A stretch of DNA of 64,000 nt. Origin: Legionella steelei (GTDB taxonomy: Bacteria > Pseudomonadota > Gammaproteobacteria > Legionellales > Legionellaceae). A model generated the notes under the pieces. It did no database searches and was not told where the DNA came from. It saw only the letters and a list, made by a program, of their open reading frames with translations. Where the stretch lies: the NCBI RefSeq assembly GCF_001468005.1, contig NZ_LNYY01000019.1:714445-778444 (forward strand), read 5' to 3'. The position numbers were made by a program, and so were the translations under genes. Positions 17,094 through 26,641 of the stretch are shown one piece after another; within the stretch, counting starts at the first letter, position 1, and each line of letters opens with the position of its first letter.

Positions 17094-18941
17094 TTAAGCA
17101 GCTGGTGCAACCGGTGCATTTTTTGCGGGTGCAGCAGTTAAATCATATGCGAGTAAATGATTGCGTGATTGCAAATCTTTAAAGAAGCGATCACGGCATG
17201 TGGTCACAGATAATTTATTGGAAAGATCGACCATTTCAGGTATTGAATTAGATGTTAAATAAGTCGATACAGATAAAAACATTGCTGCAGCTAATTTTTT
17301 ATTTTTAATCAGTTGAGGTCCTTGTAAAAGCCATAGTTGCATTTCTGGCTGCAACCAACCCATAGCTTGATTAAAATTAAGTTTTTGGGTCTTCATTAGC
17401 GCATGTAGTTTTGTTGCTTTGGGAACTAAGTGGACTATATCTATTTTTGCTGCGGATTTTTTTAACTCAGAAGCAATAACAGATTGGAAATCTGGATTAA
17501 ATGTTGCAAGGAGCTGTAATAAATCGCGCTCAGTAGAGAATGCCTTTTGAGATAACTGAGCGACAATTGTTTTTGACAATGCAAGTCGCTCGTCGGTATT
17601 CTGAGCCAAGGCTAAAACATTGTTGGCTTCCGTCATATATCCGCATTGTACATAGCCATGTGCCATTTTCTGCAACAATGCGAATCGCTCAGCAGGACTC
17701 TGCGCTAACGCGAAAACTTTATTTGCTTCCACCACATATCCGTCTCGAGCATAGCCCAATGCCATAGACTGCAACACAGCAAGTCGGCCAGCAGAATTCT
17801 GAACTGACGCAAGGGCTTTGTTGGCCTCCGCCACATATCCACCTTGAGCATAGCCACATACCAGTTGTTGCAGCACTGCCAGTCGTTCAGCAGGACTATC
17901 GGCTAACGCTAAGACTTTATTTGCTTCCGCCACATGTCCGTTTAGAGCATAACCATATGCCATGTACACCAACAATGCACGTCGCTCAATTGAATTCTGA
18001 GCTAACTCTAAGGCGTTGTTTGCTTCCACTACATATCCGCCTTGAACATAGCCTAATGCCATATGCTGTAACAGTGAAAGTCGGTCAGCCGAATTTTCAG
18101 CTAAGGCGAAGACTTTATTGACCTCTGACACATGTCCACCACAAGCAAAACCAAATGCCATTTGCTGCAGCACTGCAAATCGGTCATCAGAATTCTCGGC
18201 TAATGCTAAAACATTGTTTGCTGCCGCCACATGTCCGCCGCGAGTATAGCCATACGCCATTTCCATCCACAATTTGAGTTGGTCAGCAGGATTCTTCACC
18301 AACATTAGGACTTTGTTTGCCTCCGCCACATGTCCGCCTTGGGCATAAGCTAACGCCATGTATTGCAACACCACAAATCGGTCAGCAGAATTCTGTACTA
18401 ACGATAAGACTTTGTTTGCTTCTGCCGCATGCCCTCTTAGTGCATAGCCAAATGCCATATGCTGCAACACCGCGAATCGGTCGGCAGAATTCTGCACTAA
18501 CGCTAAGATTTTTTTTGCTTCTGACACATGCCCGCCTTGAGCATGGCCTGATGCCATTTGCTTCAACAATTTGAGTCGGTCTACAGAATCCTGTGCTAGT
18601 ACAAACACTTTATCTGCTTCCACTACATGCCCGCCGCGAGCATAGCCATATGCTGCCCACAATAATGAAGCATTGAATTCTTTAATTAAAAAATTAACTG
18701 ACTCTATATTACCTTCAGCTGCTAATTTACTAACTGCCACATCATTTGTTGTAGCATGTTGTACATCAATAGTGGCGAAAAGAAGTATTTTATTAATTGC
18801 TATTTTGGCTTCATTTCTATTCAGATTTTTTGCCGCCTTGTAAATCAGTTCACAAAAACAGATATCATCGGAATTGGGCTTCTTTTGTGGTATCTCTTTT
18901 GAATCACTTTTAAAATCTAACTGACTGACAACTGTTGGCAT
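17094..18941 (-). CDS. Protein with eleven 33-residue TPR/PPR-like repeats
   Basis: The 615-residue soluble protein has an N-terminal region (1-103), eleven head-to-tail 33-residue repeats (104-466; consensus GHVAEANKVLALAQNSADRF followed by AVLQxMAxGYAQG), and a C-terminal domain (467-615) ending in an Ala/Pro-rich tail. Each repeat reads as two antiparallel helices, so the array should form an alpha-solenoid for protein (or less likely RNA) binding. No signal peptide or membrane segment is present. GGAG precedes the ATG. I do not recognise the gene. Repeat similarity is high enough at DNA level for copy-number change. It could be a secreted effector, but the C-terminus lacks Glu. Confidence 0.75.
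   Translation of the reverse strand: MPTVVSQLDFKSDSKEIPQKKPNSDDICFCELIYKAAKNLNRNEAKIAINKILLFATIDVQHATTNDVAVSKLAAEGNIESVNFLIKEFNASLLWAAYGYARGGHVVEADKVFVLAQDSVDRLKLLKQMASGHAQGGHVSEAKKILALVQNSADRFAVLQHMAFGYALRGHAAEANKVLSLVQNSADRFVVLQYMALAYAQGGHVAEANKVLMLVKNPADQLKLWMEMAYGYTRGGHVAAANNVLALAENSDDRFAVLQQMAFGFACGGHVSEVNKVFALAENSADRLSLLQHMALGYVQGGYVVEANNALELAQNSIERRALLVYMAYGYALNGHVAEANKVLALADSPAERLAVLQQLVCGYAQGGYVAEANKALASVQNSAGRLAVLQSMALGYARDGYVVEANKVFALAQSPAERFALLQKMAHGYVQCGYMTEANNVLALAQNTDERLALSKTIVAQLSQKAFSTERDLLQLLATFNPDFQSVIASELKKSAAKIDIVHLVPKATKLHALMKTQKLNFNQAMGWLQPEMQLWLLQGPQLIKNKKLAAAMFLSVSTYLTSNSIPEMVDLSNKLSVTTCRDRFFKDLQSRNHLLAYDLTAAPAKNAPVAPAA
17544..18632 (-). repeat. Eleven tandem 99-bp coding repeats
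   Basis: The DNA encoding residues 104-466 of the repeat protein consists of eleven in-frame 99-bp units. Units share stretches such as 'GCNTCCGCCACATGTCCGCC' and 'TCGGTCAGCAGAATTCTG' with scattered substitutions; the last unit is the most diverged. They are coding repeats, not a CRISPR array. Confidence 0.9.
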
Positions 18942-19132
18942 GAACTATACTCCGCTACCTGATGGCCTTACACCCTCTAATTTCAGCATATTTTAGTACA
19001 TGTTAATTGGGCGAGCCATAAATATTCGCCATGCTGGCTATTTTTCAGTCATTACTATGCTGCAATTCTGGTTTCCTAGAATCGCTTGCATGTGCTCACG
19101 GTTTTGAAAGGTATTCGAAAAAAAAACGCTTT

Positions 19133-19579
19133 CTATTCGTGATATCCACGTTCTATTGCTTCAATTTCTTTGATGACTTGTTCGCCATTTCCATCAGTTT
19201 TAGTATTAAACCAAGAATCTAAAATCTCTGTCGCTAAATCCTGAGTTAAGAGACGATTGGAGAGGGCCAAAACATTTGCCTGATTCCATATCCTTGCTCC
19301 CTTCGCTGTTTGAGCATCAGTGCAAAGTGCTGCCCGTATACCTGGAATTTTATTAGCAACAATCGAAATACCCGTTCCTGTCCAGCAAAAGAAAATACCC
19401 TCATCACAAGTACCCTGCCGAATTGCCTCAGCAGCAACCTGCGCAGTTTTGATCCATGATTCACTGTGTCCTGTTTTGATTGCACCAAATGCAACAACCT
19501 GATGTCCCAAACGTTCAAGCTCTTGAACAACAAACTCATTAACTGGATAAAACTCATCACTACACACTGCTATTTTCAT
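19133..19579 (-). CDS. rpiB: RpiB/LacA/LacB-family sugar-phosphate isomerase
   Basis: This 148-residue protein of the ribose-5-phosphate isomerase B family interconverts ribose-5-P and ribulose-5-P or a related sugar phosphate. The phosphate-binding/catalytic loop 'FCWTGTGISIVANK' and 'GIRAALC' match the subfamily that has CWTGTG rather than CGTGIG; the Cys of that loop is the expected base. The N-terminus MKIAVCSDE fits the usual MKIAIGSDH-type start, although His is replaced by Glu. AGGAG precedes the ATG. It is monocistronic. Because of the subfamily difference the substrate may not be ribose-5-P. Confidence 0.85.
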   Translation of the reverse strand: MKIAVCSDEFYPVNEFVVQELERLGHQVVAFGAIKTGHSESWIKTAQVAAEAIRQGTCDEGIFFCWTGTGISIVANKIPGIRAALCTDAQTAKGARIWNQANVLALSNRLLTQDLATEILDSWFNTKTDGNGEQVIKEIEAIERGYHE

Positions 19580-19660
19580 TAGTTTATTACTCCTTCATAG
19601 CCTGGGTGCAACCCGGGATAATTCACCCATCCGACATCAACGCACCAAAGTTATCAAAAA

Positions 19661-20113
19661 TTACTGAATGCCAAACCAGCCACCGGTATCGCCTCCAGCC
19701 CAACAAGTATTGTTTCTACATGTATTAATTTTTTGAGAACAGAGGAATTTGAATTTATTTTCTTTACTGATATCCATTCCTTTATATCCCTGAGGCTGGC
19801 AAATTCGATCCTCATACTTGCCCCAGACACGAATTTGTCCCATTACATAAATATCTGCTGCCACAGGGTAAACACCTTGATTATGTGAATAACACGCAAT
19901 ATAACAACCAGGCGCCATAGTATAACTGTTATCTGTTGGTAAAAGTGCCTGTTCTGCTCCAGGATAAGGATGATTAATCACTCCATTATTTCCAAGAGTA
20001 TAAACTGGAAAAGGTGACGGCAATAAAGACTTATTGGGATCCATAGGCTCACCTAGAGCAAAACATGTTGTAATAAATAAAAAGCCAATACTACTCAATA
20101 ATATTTTTTTCAT
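19661..20113 (-). CDS. Secreted cysteine-containing protein of unknown function
   Basis: The 150-residue protein has a signal peptide (MKKILLSSIGFLFITTCFA, then LGEP). The mature part has six Cys (CYIACYS, RICQP, FLCSQ, NTCRNNTC), which suggests disulfide bonds, and is rich in Gly, Pro and aromatic residues, ending WAGGDTGGWFGIQ. AAGGAAA lies before the ATG. I do not recognise the family. It could be a periplasmic or type II-secreted protein. A partial palindromic repeat (19598-19628) lies just downstream. Confidence 0.65.
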   Translation of the reverse strand: MKKILLSSIGFLFITTCFALGEPMDPNKSLLPSPFPVYTLGNNGVINHPYPGAEQALLPTDNSYTMAPGCYIACYSHNQGVYPVAADIYVMGQIRVWGKYEDRICQPQGYKGMDISKENKFKFLCSQKINTCRNNTCWAGGDTGGWFGIQ

Positions 20114-20208
20114 TTTATTTCCTTAAAGAGAGACTTATCTAAGTATAGGCAAATAAAAAAAACAGGTTTTGTAGGCATACCTTTATAAATGATTGGACTG
20201 GTAGTCAT

Positions 20209-20371
20209 GTAACCTTGGTGCAGTGGAATCCCGGATTTTTTTTGGCGTCATCCAGTATCGACCATCGTAATAAAGTACTACCGTGGTGCTCACTCTCTTC
20301 TATGAGGAGAGAGAACCTTTGGGAGGGAAGGTGCAGATCCCGGGTTACGGCTTCGCCTTCACCCAGGCTAC
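20209..20371. repeat. GTAGCCTGGGTG-type palindromic element, 163 bp
   Basis: Arms GTAACCTTGGTGCAGTGGAA and the complement of TTCACCCAGGCTAC bound the element, with internal ATCCCGGA / GATCCCGGGTTACGG complementarity. It fills most of the 280-bp gap between the secreted-protein gene and the ATP-grasp gene. A short open frame on the plus strand here is a by-product of the repeat. Confidence 0.65.
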
Positions 20372-20395
20372 AAAGTACTACAGAGCGAATAAACT

Positions 20396-21538
20396 CTATC
20401 TTGGTTGGTTTTCAACTCCATTAAAATCAATGTCATAAGTTGAGGCAGGATAAAACCCTTTCCTCACCCTGATCACTCTGCAAAGCACATTGAGCATGAT
20501 TAGTGTACTTTTCAATCTGAACCATGGATATGCTTTATTTTTTAATACGTCATGTGCTCTTCGGTAATCCTTAACAAAACGGAGCGGATTTTTTAGAAAA
20601 TACTTGAGGCTGTGAAGCATCATTCCCTGCCCCAGCATATAGGGCTGCATATGCTGCATATTAGGTACATCATACTGGCGTTGCCCACTTAAAATAGAAT
20701 GCCAGTCAATCTTATCAGTTAGAAGATGAAAACCGCTGGTTACTCGTGGATTACATTCTAAGACGTAAGCATTACCATTCATTAAAATAAAATCAAAAGC
20801 AATTTGACCGCTAAATTGGAAGCGTTTGCAAAATGTTTTAATAAACTCAGTAATTGGTTTAATTTCTGCAGGCTCGAAATAAATTCCCGTGGAACGCCCC
20901 GCCTGATATTTAGAGTAATAACACGATTGAATTAAAACCTCTCCTTTTTGGGCAATGGCATAAGTACTATACTCTTTTCCTTGAACAAAGTGCTGTGCAA
21001 TATACGGTTCACTGATTGATAAATTTGCAAGAGTTTTTGGCGCGGGTTTAATGAGCGTGCGCGAGCCAAAACGAGAAAAAACCGGTTTTAAAACAAGTGG
21101 GATATCTTTGGGAAGATTTTGTTTGTCCTTATCTGTGTTAATTAACCAACTTTGTGGCGCAGCCAAACCATATTCACTCACAAGTTGGTTAAATTCATAT
21201 TTATTATGCAGTTGATTCAAACGCTCAAAGGGTTCACAGAATACTTTGGTATGCTTTGATAACTCTTCATGACCTTGGCTGATATGAAAAATCTCTTCGC
21301 ATGTAGGAATTAAAAGATCAATTTTATATTGAATCACTATGTCTTTTATTGCTTTCAAAAATGCCGCAAGATCATGATTGGGCTTAGGGGTAACAAAATG
21401 CTTTTTGACTCCTTTAACACATCGCGCAAGCGGGAACAGCATGCTTTCGGCACTGTAAACCTGGTATCCCTGATTCATGAGGCTACGCATAATATCCATG
21501 GTAGCTGGTGCCCTACCACCAGTAATTAAAATGTTCAT
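20396..21538 (-). CDS. ATP-grasp ligase paired with an NRPS
   Basis: The 380-residue enzyme has an N-terminal Rossmann-like preATP-grasp domain beginning MNILITGGRAPATMDI, and an ATP-grasp domain (about 110-300) with 'PLVLKPVFSRFGSRT' as the ATP-clamp Lys loop and 'AFDFILMNGNAYVLECNPR' as the metal-binding segment (E, N). These enzymes activate a carboxylate as acyl-phosphate and join it to an amine or thiol. It begins 35 nt after the NRPS gene with its own AAGGA, so the two are cotranscribed. It probably completes or releases the NRPS product, or supplies an amide-linked building block; this is inference. Confidence 0.8.
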   Translation of the reverse strand: MNILITGGRAPATMDIMRSLMNQGYQVYSAESMLFPLARCVKGVKKHFVTPKPNHDLAAFLKAIKDIVIQYKIDLLIPTCEEIFHISQGHEELSKHTKVFCEPFERLNQLHNKYEFNQLVSEYGLAAPQSWLINTDKDKQNLPKDIPLVLKPVFSRFGSRTLIKPAPKTLANLSISEPYIAQHFVQGKEYSTYAIAQKGEVLIQSCYYSKYQAGRSTGIYFEPAEIKPITEFIKTFCKRFQFSGQIAFDFILMNGNAYVLECNPRVTSGFHLLTDKIDWHSILSGQRQYDVPNMQHMQPYMLGQGMMLHSLKYFLKNPLRFVKDYRRAHDVLKNKAYPWFRLKSTLIMLNVLCRVIRVRKGFYPASTYDIDFNGVENQPR

Positions 21539-21573
21539 CTACATCATTCCTTAAAACCAATTACAATTTCCAT

Positions 21574-24500
21574 TCATTTGCTCTTCATATGGTTCCCGCG
21601 CATAAAGTGCGAGGCGTAGGCGCTCTCAGCTAGATTATCAACAACCCTAAGTTTTGAGAGACAGTCATAAAAATGATATGGCGTTGGACTCATTAATAGT
21701 TGTTCTAATCTTTTGCCAAAGGCAACATGATGTTCAGATAAAATCATGTTTATCAGCATTTCATTAATCATATAAGCCATTTGTATGGAGTCACCTCCCA
21801 TGTCGCCAAAAGTAGCATGACTATCAATAACTTCAAGAGGTAAAGACAAGGTATTCGCAAATAGTTGACGAATTTTTGCTAATAAATTGTCGTCTTCATC
21901 GTGCCTGGAAGAGCTCGATACAGAAACAGGTTTCGGCAATTTATTATAATCTACTTTTCCCTGTACGGTTAAAGGCAGCTCAGCTAAAAAAAAGAAATAT
22001 TTTGGAACCATGTAAGACGGAAGAACAACTGACAACACACTACCTAAATCAGCTAACTGATTCTTTGAGTTAGCCACTATATATGCAGCAAGTTCATTGT
22101 CCACGCACATCACAATCGCTTGCGCTACTCCATCAAGCGCTAATAAGGCATATTCAATTGTAGATAACTCAATACGGTGGCCTCGAATTTTTATTTGCTG
22201 ATCCTTTCTTCCTAAATAAACAAGTAAGCCATCTCCTCGGTGTTTCGCTAAATCACCACTTCGGTACATACGTTGTCCTGGAAAAAAAGGATCATCCATA
22301 AATAGCTGCTGACTCAGTTCAGGTTGATTCAAATACCCTATCCCAACAGAAACTCCTGCAATATAAATTTCTCCCTCCTCTTCAATCTTTACTGGTTTTA
22401 ATTGGTTATCCAAGCAATAGATACGTGTATTCGCTGTAGGAATACCGATAGGCACACTGCCTTGAAGATCGCTTCCTGCATTATATTGATGAACCATGCA
22501 ACCTACAGTAGTTTCCGTAGGGCCGTATTCATTAAATATGCGTGCAACAGGTAATTTTTCATTAATTGTTTGAGCCAATATACAAGGAAAGTCTTCACCG
22601 CCAACAACCAAAGTTACTTGATGCTCTGACTTCATAGGCAAATTACTTATCATTCTTAGGTGCGATGGAGTGAGCTTTAAAAAATTAATCCTTTGATTGG
22701 TTAGAATATCTTTTAATATCAATGAAGTGATGAGCTCAGGCATGAGCCTCATGCTGCCGCCGGTAAGTAATGGCAAATAGACTGTGGTCACGGTTAAATC
22801 AAAAGCAATACTAGTAAATAGAGCAGTATGATAAGGTTTATTATTATTTCGGTATGCATCAACTGCCCAAGATAAATAGTTCAGTAATTGCCCATGGTTT
22901 ATCATAACTCCCTTAGGTGCTCCTGTAGAACCTGAGGTATAGATAATATATGCTAACTGGCTTAAGGAGCTCGTGCATGGCTTGGGTATATTTGTACTCA
23001 TGATGTCTACTGGAATATGGGTACATAAACCTGAATAATTTAATTCGGCATGCTGCTCATGAACAACTAAATCAGGTTTGGCATCTTCTAATAATGCTAA
23101 AACCCAAGCAACAGGTGATTTGATATCAATTGGAATATAAGCAGCACCTAAGTACCAACAAGCCAGCATAGAGCAAATCATATCTTCATTGCGTGGTAAA
23201 TAAATAGCAACTTTATTCCCACACTGAATACCTAATTCAGAAAAATGACTGGCGATATTCAAAATACGATGTGTCAATTGTTTATAAGTTAGAGTTTGAG
23301 TCTTTGAAATTAGAGCATGATCGTTGGGATGTTCTATAGAACGCTCCCATATCTTTGTGAACGTATTTTTTTCTTGAGGATAAGCAATTTGTGTATTGTT
23401 ATATACAGGCCATAGCGAAGCACAGGAGCGCTTTTCATTTGTAGTAATCTTAGACTCATTAATCAACTTCTTAAATTGACTCGCTAAAAGGATGCATTCT
23501 GTTGGTGTGCCATGTTTATTTGATACAGAGAAGCATATTGTTGTTGCATTATGATGTTCCGTGACAATAAGCACAATTGGTGCAATTGGAACATTAATCG
23601 GTAAAAAGTAACCATCGATGGCTTTACTGCCCTGTTTTGAATCAAAATCCGCTAAATTAATCGACAATTTAGATACAATCCCAGACATCATGTAGCGATT
23701 TTTTTTGTTTTGGTAATAAATCAATGATCTAAGTAATCCCTTTAATAAAGATAAAGGTAAAAAACGTACAAATGCATCATACTTTCCAATCTGCAATTCG
23801 TTTTGACTACCAAGTTGTCTCATCATATCACTGAAAATGCTCGACCATGTCGCGCCCTTTGCTGCTTCAACAAAAATAGGGTTTGCAAAATTAGCGGTTG
23901 TATTTGCATGAGCAACATGATGGCGCAAATCTACGGGAATCATAAAGCGAGCCTTTTCAGCCCCTAAATTAGCACTAGCAGCTAATAATATTTGACAAAT
24001 TTTGGCGGTTATTGCATTGATTTTTCCAGGAAGAGTTACTTTATGCCATAGATAATGAGCATGAGTAAGCCCCGTGTTACCTGTTGGCGCGATGCAATCC
24101 AATGGGAAATTAGGACGATACTCATTTTTTCTATTTTGTTTAAGAAAGTCATAATCACTCATCAACTGATGTGTGCCAACTAAAGACTCCTTCCTCCATG
24201 CCCGAAAAATCTCACTCACCCAGTGATATAAGCCCATACCGTCCATGACACCATGAAAAGCACGGAATACTAAAAAATGGCGTATTCCTTTTATATAGGT
24301 AACTTGCGTGGCAGAATGCATAGGATCAAATTTATTGCCATGGAGAAATGGGGCGTATAGTATCTCTTGACCATCCCACTCGTCCTCAATAACACAAACT
24401 AGATCAGCATCTTTTGGCACTTCTGAAGCAACATTCCATATCGAATTGCGCCATCTTAAATTTGCTCGCAAATGTATATATGGATTAGCAATGCTTGCTT

Positions 24501-24657
24501 GAATAATAGCCTGGTTAAGAGAGGAAACATCTACTTCTGAATCCATTTCAAACACTAATTGCAATGAAAAGGAATGATGCATTGCATCGCCAGCAAGATA
24601 CAATTTCTCACTCGGTGTTATTATACGTTCAAACGTATTTTTATATTGATGTGCCAT
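21574..24657 (-). CDS. Single-module non-ribosomal peptide synthetase (C-A-PCP), predicted Asn/Asp
   Basis: The domains of this 1027-residue protein are a condensation-type domain (1-410, HxxxDG as HGVMDG at 135-140), an adenylation domain (about 430-910, core 'YTSGSTGAPKG' at 573-583 and 'YRSGDLAKHRGDG' at 798-810) and a carrier domain (about 925-1000, phosphopantetheine Ser957 in GGDS). No thioesterase or reductase is present. Reading the ten specificity positions by alignment gives D620 L621 T624 K661 V684 G686 E710 V718 G719 K901, i.e. DLTKVGEVGK. That is one position away from the classic asparagine code and two from aspartate. The ribosome site is weak. It sits upstream of an ATP-grasp gene in the same operon. 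No phosphopantetheinyl transferase lies in the window. Confidence 0.88.
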   Translation of the reverse strand: MAHQYKNTFERIITPSEKLYLAGDAMHHSFSLQLVFEMDSEVDVSSLNQAIIQASIANPYIHLRANLRWRNSIWNVASEVPKDADLVCVIEDEWDGQEILYAPFLHGNKFDPMHSATQVTYIKGIRHFLVFRAFHGVMDGMGLYHWVSEIFRAWRKESLVGTHQLMSDYDFLKQNRKNEYRPNFPLDCIAPTGNTGLTHAHYLWHKVTLPGKINAITAKICQILLAASANLGAEKARFMIPVDLRHHVAHANTTANFANPIFVEAAKGATWSSIFSDMMRQLGSQNELQIGKYDAFVRFLPLSLLKGLLRSLIYYQNKKNRYMMSGIVSKLSINLADFDSKQGSKAIDGYFLPINVPIAPIVLIVTEHHNATTICFSVSNKHGTPTECILLASQFKKLINESKITTNEKRSCASLWPVYNNTQIAYPQEKNTFTKIWERSIEHPNDHALISKTQTLTYKQLTHRILNIASHFSELGIQCGNKVAIYLPRNEDMICSMLACWYLGAAYIPIDIKSPVAWVLALLEDAKPDLVVHEQHAELNYSGLCTHIPVDIMSTNIPKPCTSSLSQLAYIIYTSGSTGAPKGVMINHGQLLNYLSWAVDAYRNNNKPYHTALFTSIAFDLTVTTVYLPLLTGGSMRLMPELITSLILKDILTNQRINFLKLTPSHLRMISNLPMKSEHQVTLVVGGEDFPCILAQTINEKLPVARIFNEYGPTETTVGCMVHQYNAGSDLQGSVPIGIPTANTRIYCLDNQLKPVKIEEEGEIYIAGVSVGIGYLNQPELSQQLFMDDPFFPGQRMYRSGDLAKHRGDGLLVYLGRKDQQIKIRGHRIELSTIEYALLALDGVAQAIVMCVDNELAAYIVANSKNQLADLGSVLSVVLPSYMVPKYFFFLAELPLTVQGKVDYNKLPKPVSVSSSSRHDEDDNLLAKIRQLFANTLSLPLEVIDSHATFGDMGGDSIQMAYMINEMLINMILSEHHVAFGKRLEQLLMSPTPYHFYDCLSKLRVVDNLAESAYASHFMRGNHMKSK

Positions 24658-24786
24658 AAAAGCGAGCTAAAAAAATGAGTTATTTTGCTCATAAATACAT
24701 AAAATAGAATGATAACTATACATTAAAAACTGTTTCAATACCAAATGATAATCCTCTGAGATCACCGCTTATTGTACAAGGATAAG

Positions 24787-26439
24787 TCATGGTAGTTTTA
24801 TCTCTCGATCATCACGTTCATCTTTTTCTGTTTCATGTGGAATAATTTGATGTATTCTTTCCTTAAACTCTAGGAAGTCTTTTTTAAAAGTTGTCAATTG
24901 CTTTGCAACATTACTTTGTGTTATCCCAAGCCAACCAAAAAATGTTTTGTTCTGAGCTTTATTAATTGCTTTTTCTATAGAGGGTTTCAGTTCTTCAATT
25001 GCTTCTTGATAATTCATATCTCCTGACGCAACATGTTGCCTTAAAGTATAAACCATATTGCTTAACTGCATTATTGCTATCGTTTTTGCATCAAGATCTT
25101 TAAAATTAATTTCTTTATATTGGTTGCTTATCAAGTCTCTCCATTTATTACCATGTTTTTCATGCACCAGTGCTCCTTTTAATTTTTCAGCTAATTGGTC
25201 AAACTCATAACATCGCGACTCAGACGTTATTTGCTGTAGTATCTTCAAAGGATCGCTGCTTTTTGGATAGTCATCCTGGCAGCAGGTTTTTATAAGTGAG
25301 TCATATTGTTTTTGCGGAATTGTATAGCCATCACTTCCAATCTGACGTTCAAAGGTTCCAAACTCTGTTATGCGCTGTGCGTATAGTATCTTTTTTTGAG
25401 CATCATAAGGTTCAGAGAGCTCCTGAGGTAATGTTATATTGCGAACATTATTAGCCATAACACCATTAATTTCTTTACAGAATGAGGATAGTTCTTCAAT
25501 TGTTTCAATTTGGTCTAACTGAGTCATTAATGGCATGTTTTGAAGAATTTTTTTAGCCTTCTCAATTTCAGGTTGTGTTTTTTCATCTAATTGTTGTTCT
25601 TTCGTCAAATCTACTAACAAACTCATATCGGCGAGTATAATTTCAACTGCAGATTTTATTCGCTCTTTTGTATTGCGAATATAATAGTCGTCACTAGGCG
25701 TCTTATTACTTATACGAATTGATAAATCTCGTTGAATCCCAATTAACTCTGCAATTGGGTTATATTCTTCATAATGTAGAAAAGATGCTTTCTTTAAATT
25801 TGTAGGCAGCATCCCAGCAGTTTCTTGATTTGCGTACGTGTTGGCTGAAACCCTTACAATATCATCTCTATCATCTGCATGAACATAAGTCACATCGCTA
25901 TTGGGATGACTGGCACAAACATCATGTATTTGAAAGTAGGCTAAACGAAACTTCATGTCTCCTGACATTAAATAGGGCTGCCTTACATCGTCCTCCAAAG
26001 TTTGCTTTTCTTTTAAGTCAAAGTTATATCCTGGTTTTTGGCCTAAAACACTATCAAAAACAACCCTCTTATTTATTTCAACTGGGGGCGTTATATTTTT
26101 TCTTAACGCATTAGCAAAATGCTCAATAGCTCGAAATGCAGATCCATTTTTATTTTTAGGACCATCATCTTGATCTTTTTCTGCAGATGTTCTATTCGAT
26201 CCAACCATAATAACCACTTTATCGTATCCGTCTGCTCCTTTTTTTACAGAGTCAAAGAGTACTTGATTGGCTTCTACAACTGCTTTTTCATATTCATCTG
26301 GGGGAATGTTTTCAGGAGTTTTATATTGTTGCAGAAGTTTTTGATATCGCTCGACGAACAAATGACTCCCTAAACAACCATCAAAATCAATGGAAACGAC
26401 GAGCACCTTCTCTCTAGGGATTTCTATTCTTTGCTCCAC
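24787..26439 (-). CDS. HAD-like protein, candidate Dot/Icm effector
   Basis: The 550-residue protein begins with a HAD-superfamily-like motif (SIDFDGCLG, D18 and D20), followed by 'VGSNRTS' (about 80-85) and an acidic motif 'HADDRDDIV' (about 187-195) that could be HAD motif IV. The remaining two-thirds is helical with coiled-coil tendency. There is no signal peptide. The C-terminal 20 residues are charged and Glu/Asp-rich (HETEKDERDDREIKLP), like a Dot/Icm E-block. GTG 26448 opens the frame, but AAGG is too close to it and is 8 nt before GTG 26439. Phosphatase activity is inferred from three motifs only; I do not recognise the family. Confidence 0.65.
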   Translation of the reverse strand: MEQRIEIPREKVLVVSIDFDGCLGSHLFVERYQKLLQQYKTPENIPPDEYEKAVVEANQVLFDSVKKGADGYDKVVIMVGSNRTSAEKDQDDGPKNKNGSAFRAIEHFANALRKNITPPVEINKRVVFDSVLGQKPGYNFDLKEKQTLEDDVRQPYLMSGDMKFRLAYFQIHDVCASHPNSDVTYVHADDRDDIVRVSANTYANQETAGMLPTNLKKASFLHYEEYNPIAELIGIQRDLSIRISNKTPSDDYYIRNTKERIKSAVEIILADMSLLVDLTKEQQLDEKTQPEIEKAKKILQNMPLMTQLDQIETIEELSSFCKEINGVMANNVRNITLPQELSEPYDAQKKILYAQRITEFGTFERQIGSDGYTIPQKQYDSLIKTCCQDDYPKSSDPLKILQQITSESRCYEFDQLAEKLKGALVHEKHGNKWRDLISNQYKEINFKDLDAKTIAIMQLSNMVYTLRQHVASGDMNYQEAIEELKPSIEKAINKAQNKTFFGWLGITQSNVAKQLTTFKKDFLEFKERIHQIIPHETEKDERDDREIKLP

Positions 26440-26641
26440 AACAGACACCTTTTAATATTATGCTTTATTTAATTATAGATATATTTATCATCTATCAAAT
26501 CAAAAATGCACAAAAAGATTTAATTAAGTATTGAGCTGAATCACTACTCTGCAGCAATATTATAAAAAATCTTTTACCTGGTTTCGTTGTGCTACTCCCA
26601 GGCTATAAAGATAATAAAACTCTGTTGTAGATTTTAAACAC

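Noticed and set aside
17544-18632. Direct repeats considered as a CRISPR or satellite array
   Set aside because: The 99-bp unit length is a multiple of three, all units are in frame and encode helical repeats, and there are no spacers.
20215-20424. Plus-strand 69-codon frame between the secreted protein and ATP-grasp genes
   Set aside because: It lies within a palindromic repeat element and has no ribosome site.
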